Source: Bolinopsis microptera (Eukaryota > Ctenophora > Tentaculata > Lobata > Bolinopsidae). Taken from it: a stretch of 64,000 nucleotides of DNA. The DNA lies in the NCBI RefSeq assembly GCF_026151205.1, contig NC_087072.1, positions 5,380,084-5,444,083 on the forward strand. The letters run 5' to 3'. The notes under the pieces are model-generated. The model saw only the letters and a list, made by a program, of their open reading frames with translations, did not search any database and was not told the origin of the DNA. The position numbers were made by a program, and so were the translations under genes. Shown one piece after another: positions 54,501 through 64,000 of this stretch. The number at the start of each line of letters is the position of its first letter. The stretch's first letter is position 1.

Positions 54501-55880
54501 ACATAATATAACAATTACCCTATATAAAAATTCAATATAAATTCAATAGAAAACTAAATAAAATTTATAAACACCCTTTAAGTAGTATAAGTAAGCCAGT
54601 TTAAAGAACTGGCTCCAAATTTATATCTAATTCTGCTATTTTTACTGCACTACTACTTTTCAACCCTCTCTCTCCTCTAAGAGCTATGACTGTTGTTCTC
54701 AATAGGTCAAATCTTACTCTCTTCCTAATAAATGTCATTGCCTCACTATATCGTTGGCCTGATTTCCTAGATAGTTTATCCGCTAATTTCTTGAAGAACT
54801 GATTAGCTTCCCTTCCCATACCCCCAGTGGTTGATAGGACTATCGGTGTAAACGTCCCATGTTCCACTTCTACAATCCTTTTATTGTATAAATTCTTTTT
54901 CTGTCTCTCGTGGCTATTGTACATAGTGGTTGGAGATCCAAGAGCCTTATTGGAAGGAGCTTGAGCATGAAATACTCTTACATCTAAAAATGCCCTTTCC
55001 AATGGGTTCCATACACTTTTAGCACTAACATCTAATCTAGCTCCATCTGCTTTGTTGGCCCCTGCAGGAAGTTCTCTCCCGTTGACAGGAATGAGGAGAG
55101 GATCAGTGGTAACATCTTTACAGCCAGCAGTTTCTAATAGCTCTGCTAACACATCCCTCAATGAGTTGTGGCGAAGAGATACATATCCACCCCTTTTGCA
55201 TACTAATGAGTGGTTTATTGAGTTGTCACTTCCACATACACATTTTCTTGCAGCATCTTTTATCCCAAAGTTGTACCTTAGGGCTAGGGCATCATTGAAT
55301 TCTTGCTTGTTGAGACAGAATCCGAATGATTTGAGCGGGAGTGACGAAAGCCAGGAACTTGCCCCTTTCTCTGATGTAAGATCTAATTGCAATTTTTGGG
55401 TTTCATTCAGGTCCTTTGTAACCTCTTCTTTTCTCTCCTTGAAAAACTCTACCCTTGATTTTCAGATTTCAGTCTTGATCTCTACTAGTTTTTCCTGATC
55501 ATCAAAAAAATCTTGGTGCTGGTTGTATATTGCTTCTGTAAGATCTAATGTTACTTTGCAGGAGTACTCGTACTCTAGGTCAGACATCAAACTCAGATCG
55601 TATATACCAAGACCCCCTTCTTTGACTGGTAATGCAAAGAGTTTTCTACTGGTTTGGTCGGTTCCAAACGACCTGTCCAATATTGCTGGTATAAAGGATT
55701 CTTGAATTTTGTATTCTAGTCTCCTGAGGTGTTGACTGATACCAGGTGTTGTTCGACATACATAATTCCATCTTTTAGATAACCCAGGCCATAGTTGAAC
55801 TCAGAATAAGCTGCCTGAGGTTCCCTCTTAGCAATATCTGCCAGATCTTCGATATCATTAATCCATTCATCAACAGATAA
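54500..55880 (-). mobile_element. 5'-truncated, frameshifted retrotransposon fragment
   Basis: Read on the minus strand from about 55860: IAKREPQAAYSEFNYGL (RT C-terminal side), then FALPVKEGGLGIYDLS, then the C-terminal domain at 54601-55392. The pieces lie in different frames and stops intervene, so the copy is dead. The upstream reverse transcriptase is missing. Confidence 0.75.
54601..55392 (-). pseudogene. C-terminal domain of a non-LTR-type retroelement polyprotein
   Basis: A 263-residue open frame has a zinc-knuckle-like CVCGSDNSINHSLVCKRGG followed by RHNSLRD, DGARLDVSAKSVW and ERAFLDVRVF. This domain order is common at the end of retroelement ORFs in marine invertebrates and may be a PD-(D/E)XK-type endonuclease, which I infer only from the D..D pattern. 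It is part of the truncated element and lacks an RT in frame. Confidence 0.65.
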
Positions 55881-57137
55881 TTTTACAGATAAAAGATGTA
55901 AAACAATTCATAAAATATAATGCCCATTTGGTGTATGACTTTTTGTCCTTGACTGCTAGTTTGTAGTTTGGTTTTGGAAGGACAGACTGGGCAAGGAATG
56001 GGCGTGCCTGGAAGCTTTTGCACACACCGAAACGCTAGTTCAGTTAAGTTGTTTGTATGAAAAGCATCAATAACAATAACCCTCGTCAACTCAGCAGCAG
56101 TTTTCGTCCGTGTGATGTGTTGTCCTTCTCTTTTCTGTGTCCCCAATCGTTTTGTTTTGTAAATATTAAAAAACAACATATAGTAGTGTTTTAAGCAAAT
56201 ATTTCAATCATCAAACGTAACTTAATAGTTAATAATAACAATTAACATAACACAAATACTAAACATTCAACTTTTAAACGTGTATTATATTATATATTAT
56301 GTATTATGTATTAAAACTTTTGCATCCTAATATGCAATTTATTCAATAATATGATGCAAAAATCTTTAAACAATTTATATGTTTGTGCTTGCAGCTGATA
56401 TAAAGCTTGGGGTGGTGCTTTAAAAACGGTATTTCGGGTACTAGTAAAGCTTTTACAGGCAACTGGTTCCTTTTGCCAGCCGTTTTTAGTCCAGTACTGT
56501 TTTATTTCTGGTCTCAGAACATGCGCAACAAAAATGTTGTTATGCCAATATAACGTGGAATTATTTGTATCACGTCGTAACCCTCTGTCATTGCACAAAG
56601 TGGTTTTGTGGTGATATCAAGGCCACGAATGACGAAGCCGTGCACTCGTGCGCGGCAGGTCTACAACTTGAAACAACACATTTTGGACAATCGATTTATG
56701 AAATTTAAACAAAATTTAGAAAACAAGTCAGTTGATGTTTAAGTTGAGGAAATATTTTTTGAATAACGTTCACTTCTGCTTTAGAATTTTTACTTAAATT
56801 TTGAATTGCGCTGATAAAAATTTATGATTGAGACGAATTTTCGAGTAGTTCACTAGTATATACTATATAATACAGTGAAAAGCGTATTTTACATTTCATT
56901 AGCATCTTGTCACATTTCACGTCGACGGGATTAAACGCGCGCGCGCGTAACGTCTTATCTTATTGATAAATATCTCAGCGAATAAACACACATCGACTTT
57001 GACAATTGACAGACAATTAAACGATCGTGAGTTATGACGGACTTAACTGTATGGGTCAACTACTGAAACTGTATTGTTGTGTATACTATCTTAATCATTA
57101 TTGATTATACTGGACATGAAATGACGAAGTATCTTAA
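55881..57137. other. No gene identified
   Basis: Two minus-strand open frames (55883-56179, containing RVIVIDAFHTNNLTELAFRC; and 56311-56598) look partly protein-like but start without ATG, do not splice together convincingly and match nothing I recognise. CG repeats (GCGCGCGCG) lie at 56938-56947. Confidence 0.35.
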
Positions 57138-57865
57138 AGGGGCATACCCCAAATCTGTCCAGACCTAATGACTTTATTTGGCTTTGCAGATAAAAAATCA
57201 CATTTTCTCCCATAACTTCAAAGGGAAGCATTTTAGGGTGTTTTGTTGTTCATAACTCATATATAAATGTGCTAGTTGCGGTTATTTTGCACCCTTCAAA
57301 AAGTCACTAGCACATTCCTATCAAAATTTTACAAAAATCAGTAAATATTAAAACCGAAAAATGTGCCTAAATTTGTTGTTTGGCTTTGAGGTCCAATAGA
57401 TCAGAAGGTGAATGAGTAAAAACATTTTTGAGGGCATCAAAAACTGCGCCAGAATTCAGAAAACAATTTGATGTCAAGCATCAAATAATCCGATCTTCCC
57501 GGACTGACTTTTTGTTAAAATAAGCCTGAAAAGGAGAATTTTAGCTTTTTGACTTTAAAAATTCATAACACACCAGCCTTTTTAGATACGATATCAAGAT
57601 TTTACACACACCTTGACATAGATGTGAATAAACGGCGAGCAAAATTTCAACCCGATACCGCAGGAAATAATTAACTTATAGCGTGTCAACCACAAAATAA
57701 TTTTTTCCGAAAATTGCACTCTTAACCAGGAAATGCTCGATTACAAAAATTGGAATCCTCAAAATAATTTTTTTGGTGTGGAAACGGTGCGCTAGAAGGT
57801 CACTGAACTACCTATGAGGTCATTTGGTCTGGACGGCACAAACCACTGTTTTGGGGTATGCCCCC
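57138..57865. mobile_element. 728-bp MITE with TTAA target duplication
   Basis: Inverted ends (AGGGGCATACCCCAAA and TTTGGGGTATGCCCCC) are flanked by TTAA on both sides (57134-57137, 57866-57869). TTAA duplication is characteristic of piggyBac and Kolobok elements. No ORF is present. Stretches at 62690-62900 resemble its interior, suggesting a wider family. Confidence 0.72.
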
Positions 57866-57869
57866 TTAA

Positions 57870-58284
57870 GCAGCACTTTATACCTCCACTTAGAACTTGA
57901 TTAGTCACGAACAATAGAATCATTATAAATCAATACAATAAAACATCTTGATCAATAAATGCTTAGCAGCACCAGACAGCGGCCGTGTACCTTTTTCGAC
58001 TCCACGGAGTCCCTGATGGGCTTTTGTTTACTTTTGTTAATAATTTGACCAACCTTTCTTTCTCGAAACACATATCCTATTGTACTTCATTTTAGTATTA
58101 AGATAATTTAAAGCAAATGTGAATATATTTACTACGAAATAGAATTATATCAAATTGTCCATGACATTGACTAACCGTATTGATGGTTTTGGATTTTGTA
58201 TGTTGTATTTTAATATGAAGCGTTACTCTTCCCCCTCGGCAAGACAGTTTAGTTTGTATCACATGGTGACCCCCACTGTCGCTT
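57870..58284. other. Flank of the large transposon, no gene seen
   Basis: No supported exon. The last bases (CCCCCACTGTCGCTT) are the left arm of a palindrome split by the insertion. Confidence 0.5.
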
Positions 58285-58883
58285 AGGTTGGTTCAAAAAA
58301 ACTAAAATGTCTCAAATTTTGCTGAGTATAAGCTCAAACTTTGATCCCATGGCTAAAACACCCCCAAAAAAATTTTTTTGGTCCAACTCGTCTGGGATGG
58401 GGCTGCACATGCCACGCCCTTATTTTGTGAGGTGCTTATACAGGTAAAATGTTTAAAATCGCCGTTTTTAACCTTTAAACATTGAGATAGGTTCCCGAAA
58501 GTGAGGAAGTCGTATATAAACGTGCTAAAAAGGATAACTTTAGTCAAGGTCTCATGTCTCCACAACCTTGTCTTCAGCATGTCTCTGCGCCTCGGAGGCA
58601 AAGGCGCGGTCGCGTCTCAACCAATCATCGTAGAGACTCAAGTGGACTTTCAAATTGGGGTAACAAGTGCGCATTAGTGGGGGTAGAGACACTCACTTTT
58701 GCTCTAAGAGCTCTGTTTCAGTTGCTTTCAGGCACAGTAAAATTCACAGTATTGGATACAATCATACATTTTAGCAATAAACATTTCAATCAATCTTATC
58801 CTCAAATATTAGTATAGTTAGCTAATTGAGTAGTAGTGTGAGAATCAGGTCGTTAATTGGTGGCAGTAAAGAATGCATAAATT

Positions 58884-58974
58884 TTTATTCTTAACGAGCC
58901 TCAATTATAATTAATGAGCCTCAATTTTTCTTCTTAACGAGCCTCAATTATAATTAATGAGCCTCAATTTTTCT
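58884..58974. repeat. Two tandem ~50-bp units with AGCCTCAATT motifs, 5' of transposase
   Basis: The unit (CTTAACGAGCCTCAATTATA ... AATGAGCCTCAATTTTTCTT) occurs twice, giving four AGCCTCAATT motifs 100-190 bp before the transposase ATG. It may be a transposase- or host-factor-binding site. Confidence 0.75.
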
Positions 58975-59073
58975 GGGATTTTTCTTCTTAACGAGGAATC
59001 AATAGGTTAGTATAAATAACCTCAAGATGCACTTGGAATCATCTATTGTTGTTTATTGTTATCGAATACAACT

Positions 59074-61821
59074 ATGTCAACCTCAAATTCAAAGAGAAAG
59101 CTTGGTAGACGTGAGGTACCGTTCCTTGGATCTCTTCTCGAAAAGTTACCCTACACTCGACTTCCTACGAAGCGTACTGTTATGAGGAGGCTCATGTTCA
59201 TAACCGAGACAGACTCTGCATCTCTATTATCTATTAATGATGCTATTACCATGGTAAGAGGGGAAATCAAGGATGTTTGGAGCTATGCTGGCTATGAGGA
59301 TATTCTTAAAGATGACAGCAATATTAACAAGAGTATCAAGGTAAGAGCTTCTTTAATCTTATAGATATGATTCTGGTTGTTTTTGTTTCTGTGCAGTGTG
59401 CACCCTATCGTGTTTTAAGGAAGTCTAGTACTACATTCTCTTCTGCGGTTAACACTTATAACTCATTGATAATTTCTTTAAAACATCGTCTCTTTCAGCA
59501 AGTTCGCAAAGAATACCAAGATGTTAACAAAATCCCGACAGATAGAAGAACAACTGAAGCGTATACGAGGAAGGCGACAACTCTTGTTACTAGTTTGAAT
59601 CAGCTCCTCGACATTTCTAAGAAATCTCTTCAACAATCTAACCTAATAACTGCAGAGGACAGAGACTTCCTTGTCAATCACTGGGATAAAACTATCAGCA
59701 CTGTTAAGGATGTGGGTACCTCTCGAATGATACAAAAGAAACTTGATGTAGCAGAAAGGGCTACGGTTAGAGCAGAAAAGTTCCAAGTGTATGCAGAAAA
59801 ACAGAGACCCTTGCAGAATACTTCTGGAGCATTGGACCTTTCCATAGATCTTTCGTCACAAGATGAAGCAAACTCATCCCTTGAATACACCCCATCTCGG
59901 CCGAAGAAGAAGAAGACAGGCACATCTCTTTACTTGGACGTGGACATTCTCAGCAAGATAGGACCAGCAGCTGATAGGCTAAATTTGACGTCCAACCAAG
60001 TTATTGGGATAACGGCAGCCCTAGTTAACAACTCTGGTGGGGATGTTGATGATATAACGCTATCCAAGTCCTCTGCTATAAGGAGACGAGAAGCAGCTAG
60101 AGAAAAGGCGAGCAAAGTTATCAAAGAAAACTTCTCCTGCAACAATGGTTGTCAAATCAATTTTGATGGAAAGCTGCTGAAAGATTTACCAGGACATCTT
60201 ATTGGTAAAGTAAATCGTCTGGCAGTGACTCTATTTCAGGAATCTGGTACCGACCTTCTGAGTATCGCCAAGACGGAGGATTCCACTGGAGAGGGAGAAG
60301 CACGAGCTATCCACGAAATCTTGGAGCAGTGGGAAGTAACGGATAACGTCATTGCAATGGGATTCGACACGACCAGCGCTAACACAGGAATAAACAAAGG
60401 AGCGTGTAAAATCCTCCAGGAAACGCTTAAAAGACAGCTCATATGGATGGCGTGCCGTCACCATGTTCTGGAGCTGGTTATAGGAGCTGCATTTAAGGAA
60501 CTGTTTGGGGCTACATCTGGACCAGAAGTTCCTCTATTTAAGAAGTTCCAGGAAATATGGCCGACTCTAGATCTCTCCAATCTCATCCTACCAGACATCC
60601 CCAGTTACCTTGAATCGAGGAAAGAAAATCTCATTACCTTTATAAATCAGAGACTAGAGGGGGAGAAGCTTCCTCGGAGTGACTACAAGGAGCTACTGGA
60701 ACTTTCCAAGGTAATGTACAAACTACCTAACAATTTTGATCGCAATTTTGGGTTCATTGTGCACGTTTTAGTATGTACTTCTGTTTTATTTTATACAGTA
60801 TACACAACTATAAATCTATTGTAATTTTTAACTCAAAAACCTTTATTCCTGCAGATATTCCTTGGCGAATCTGTTAGTAGAAAAAAAGGGTACGAATATA
60901 AGATCCAGACTCCTGGTGCCTTCCATCACGCAAGATGGATGTCCAAAGCTATCTATGTCCTAAAAATGTGCTTGTTGCAGAACCAGCTAACCAACATTCA
61001 CCACACTAAACGGAAGAAGCTAACGAAATTGGGGATATTCATTGTTTTCGTGTACGTTAAACCTTGGTTTAGAGCTCACTCCGTTACCTCTGCTGCTTCA
61101 AATGATCTTGAACTGTTCAGGTTTGTTACTGTAATAGAATTTCTTAAGATAAATAGTTCGTTTCAAACTACTGAATTATAGCAGCTAAGATTTTAACAGA
61201 TGAAGATTGTTACTTTAATTTTCAATCTTCATAGTTCATAGTTAAACAGAATATCTTGAATTTTTGATAATAATTGATGAAATTACCAGGAATCTGACCA
61301 TCTACAAGAAGATTGACAAGAAGGTAGCAGATAGCTGCAACAAAGTATTTCAGAGACACACCTGGTATTTAACCGAAGAGAACATCTCCTTCTCCCTCTT
61401 TAATGAGAATCTGCCTATCTCAGTACGAGAGAAGCTGGCTGCAGCGATAGTGAAGACGACAAAAAAAGAAGGAAGACTTGAAGTGAGGAAACCAGAGCTG
61501 CCTGAAGTAAAAGATTCCTCGACTCTAGCTGACTTCGCTGGACCTCGTTCTAGATTGCTTTTTGACCTTGTAGGAGTCAGCACACAGTTTCTAGAGAAAG
61601 ACGATTGGCACCTGACATCGGAGTACAAGCAACTGAAGTCCTCTCTAAGAAACCTCGCAGCTACTAATGACTCGGCAGAGAGGGCTATATCTTTAATGAC
61701 TACCTATAATACAAGAATCGCTAGAAAAGAAAGCTGTTTCCAAGATCTTCTACAGGTGGTTCGGTGGCATCAAAAGCAATTTTCATTCCAGTCAAAGGAA
61801 AAATTAAGGGATTTTAAATAA
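59074..61821 (+). CDS. Transposase, hAT-like RNase H-fold DDE type, four exons
   Basis: Exons 59074-59340, 59499-60710, 60855-61120 and 61290-61821 join in phase to give 758 residues. Conserved blocks suggest the catalytic triad: MGFDTTSANTG (first Asp), WMACRHHVLELV (CxxH as in hAT transposases) and TNDSAERAISL (likely Glu, like the SER of the hAT C-terminus). PGAFHHARWMSKAIY is another conserved block. I know this protein type from many invertebrate genomes as an unnamed family. It lies between matching TIRs, so it is almost certainly the element's own transposase. The N-terminus lacks a BED or THAP finger. No frameshift or stop was found. Confidence 0.82.
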
Positions 61822-62382
61822 TTTAGTTTGTTAACAATCGAATTTGAATGTAGCTTTAGTATTTAATATGATTTTGATTCTATAAATCTATGATATCCTC
61901 GATTTTTTGCTTCAAACTCTGTTATTTTACTGTGCCTGAAAGCAACTGAAACAGAGCTCTTAGAGCAAAAGTAAGTGTCTCTACCCCCACTAATGCGCAC
62001 TTGTTACCCCAATTTGAAAGTCCACTTGAGTCTCTACGATAATTGGTTGAGACGCGACCGCGCCTTTGCCTCCGAGGCGCAGAGACATGCTGAAGACAAG
62101 GTTGTGGAGACATGAGACCTTGACTAAAGTTATCCTTTTTAGCACGTTTATATACGACTTCCTCACTTTCGGGAACCTATCTCAATGTTTAAAGGTTAAA
62201 AACGGCGATTTTAAACATTTTACCTGTATAAGCACCTCACAAAATAAGGGCGTGGCATGTGCAGCCCCATCCCAGACGAGTTGGACCAAAAAAAATTTTT
62301 TGGGGGTGTTTTAGCCATGGGATCAAAGTTTGAGCTTATACTCAGCAAAATTTGAGACATTTTAGTTTTTTTGAACCAACCT

Positions 62383-62412
62383 ACTGTCGCTTCACTATAG
62401 TGAAGCGACAGT
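62383..62412. repeat. 30-bp perfect palindrome at transposon target site
   Basis: ACTGTCGCTTCACTA is followed immediately by its complement. Before the insertion it extended to about 44 bp (GACCCCCACTGTCGC...), one arm of which is now at 58268-58284. It could be the end of another MITE. Confidence 0.85.
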
Positions 62413-63713
62413 GGGGGTCAGGATATAGAATATATCCTGAAAGTTTCAGGGTGATTGCTCAAAAAATGTAGGAGAAGATAGATTTTTAGACTCGATTTTC
62501 AGAATTTGCGATTGAAAATCGCTCAGGCAATACAATTACACATAAGCGCTGACCTTAGACCAGCGGTAATTTCGGCTAGGAACAATATTTTTCCATGGGA
62601 CCAAAAGCAGCTGGTAGATATCATTCCCTTCTACCAGAAACAACTATAAAGTCAATTTCGAGAGAATTTTGATGAAGACCCCCCCCCTTGGCCCCCTTAA
62701 GGCATATGTTCCTTCGTAAGTTATATGTAAATGTGCCAATTGCGGTTCTTTTGCACTCTATCCGAAGACTCTATCACGATCCTATCAAAAGTTAGTAAAA
62801 TGGGCTCAGCGCCACGCCCAAAATGGTTTTTGGCGAATTTCTCGAAAAGTAAGGATTTTAGGCCATGTGTTGATCAATAACTCCTATATAAACATGCATA
62901 TGCGGCTTCGTTTAAGCCTATTCTGAAGTCTCTAAGACCTTCAGAAGCAAAGGGTCAGTTACGTTATTTGGTCAATATGGGCGTGGCCCTCCTGGGTTTT
63001 CCCCACGGTAAAAAAAATGTCTCCAACCGAAAATCGTTTATTCATACCTTTGGGAAGGTCTGTGCAAAGTTTAGTGAGTATCTGAAGATTTGCAGGCAGC
63101 TGTCCTTAAACGACTGGACTGCTAGCTTTCTTTATTTTTGTAAGTCGCGTCGGCTGACATCTTGGGTTGTACTGGATGTAACAAGTTTATTATCGGATGT
63201 CTACTTATATTTATTATGATATCATTATTCATTGTAATGGCAATAAAATTTAAATTTTGTTTTACTTAAATTTTGTTTTACTTATATTAATTGTTAATCA
63301 ATTCATAACCTACCCAAAATGCGCGCTGAGTTGGACTCATTGACAGTCTTGTATTTGATGGTCTAATGTTCGAAACAAATATTGTAAGAGTATCACTCGT
63401 TAAATTATGTTAAGTTGTTTAGTAGTTGTCGTTATGGCACCCATTTTATTTAAATTGAGGCTATATTATATGAATCTTTAATGTATTCCTACTTGTTTAA
63501 GACAAATTTTAGGTTGCCCAACGTGAGAAGCTATTATACCATATGCCTGGTCATCGGTCTAGCTCTCTTTGTTGGAAAGCTAGGGTCTGGACCTATGTCC
63601 ATTGTCCTATACCATACTGATTTGTTTTTTTGCAACAACCCTTAAATTTTTCTAATGTCCTGATTTTAGAGAATATCATAAAATTGGAAGTTTAAAGATT
63701 CATTAATTGCAAG
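62413..63713. other. Repeat-derived flank, no gene seen
   Basis: Sections at 62700-62900 resemble the interior of the TTAA MITE (e.g. TTGCGGTT(A/C)TTTTGCAC and CCTATCAAAA). The frame at 62968-63219 has no support. Confidence 0.45.
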
Positions 63714-63901
63714 ATGTCAATGCTGTATGACGAAGATGATAATTTTTGCAATCAGTACAATGATGTGGACGAATCAGCTGAAATCATTAACAAGCCAGAT
63801 CAGATAGTTTGGTCAAACACTTGGGATCTGGAAGGAGAGTTCAAAGTACATATCAGATCAGATTATCCCACTGTAAAAACACAGAACTATAGTGCAAAAG
63901 G
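63714..63901 (+). CDS. First coding exon of a gene leaving the window
   Basis: ATG opens a 62-codon acidic frame (MSMLYDEDDNFCNQYNDVDE ... VWSNTWDLEGEFKVHI) that reaches a donor (AAAG|GGTAAAG region, GT at 63902) just before a stop. Composition and the donor support a real exon, but no family is recognised and the remaining exons lie outside. Confidence 0.45.
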
Positions 63902-64000
63902 GTAAAGGAAATAGAATTTCAGATTTTGAGATCACAAAAGTGATGGTCTTGAGTAGATGTAAAATCAGTTAATAATTTTTTGATTTATATTTTGAAATAT

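Larger units (their letters stand above)
58285..62382 (+). mobile_element. Complete 4.1-kb DNA transposon with ~459-bp TIRs
   Basis: Left (58285-58743) and right (61925-62382) ends are long inverted repeats that differ at only a few positions by eye. They begin AGGTTGGTTC and end GAACCAACCT. The 10-bp sequence ACTGTCGCTT directly abuts both sides as a target duplication. Inside are a promoter-side repeat (58884-58974) and an intact four-exon transposase. The near-identity of the TIRs and the intact gene suggest recent and possibly ongoing mobility. Confidence 0.92.

Noticed and set aside
58353..58601. 82-residue ORF found at both 58353-58601 (-) and 62066-62314 (+)
   Set aside because: It is the same stretch of the transposon's terminal inverted repeats read twice, with no domain.

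Overview
This is metazoan nuclear DNA: AT-rich, with short spliced exons, long introns and many transposons. A papain-type protease carrying ShKT domains and an LDLa-repeat GPCR point to a cnidarian, though the sequence alone does not exclude another invertebrate. All functional calls come from reading motifs and checking splice frames by eye; no database search was run.

Layout. 0-2.5 kb: exons of a possible YqaJ-like nuclease, then a ~466 bp (TG)n run. 3.0-3.3 kb: a Helitron-like element. 3.7-6.5 kb (-): a nine-exon cathepsin with two C-terminal ShKT domains. 6.9 kb (+): an isolated cysteine-rich 3' exon. 8.6-9.7 kb (+): a three-exon SAXO-like axonemal microtubule protein.

10.1-51.9 kb (-): the dominant feature, a NEK10 kinase gene that I could assemble from 27 exons, start to stop, with every junction in phase (1,040 codons before the stop). 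Its introns hold five other genes, all on the opposite (+) strand: an LDLa-GPCR (14.1-18.2 kb), a jacalin-like lectin (29.1-30.0 kb), an intronless ABCB half-transporter (32.0-33.8 kb), an N-acetylglucosamine-6-sulfatase-like enzyme (35.7-37.4 kb) and an intronless SIX homeobox gene (46.2-47.3 kb). The introns also hold a 45-bp minisatellite built from NEK10's own splice acceptor, a 3.2 kb DNA transposon, a nearly full LINE and several MITEs.

52.3-53.7 kb (-): an intronless epsilon-tubulin gene (TUBE1) directly upstream of NEK10. SAXO-like, NEK10 and TUBE1 therefore form a cilium/centriole neighbourhood. 54.5-55.9 kb (-): a 5'-truncated, broken retroelement. 57.1-57.9 kb: a MITE flanked by TTAA. 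58.3-62.4 kb: a complete DNA transposon with ~459 bp terminal inverted repeats and an intact four-exon transposase. 63.7 kb (+): the first exon of a gene that leaves the window.
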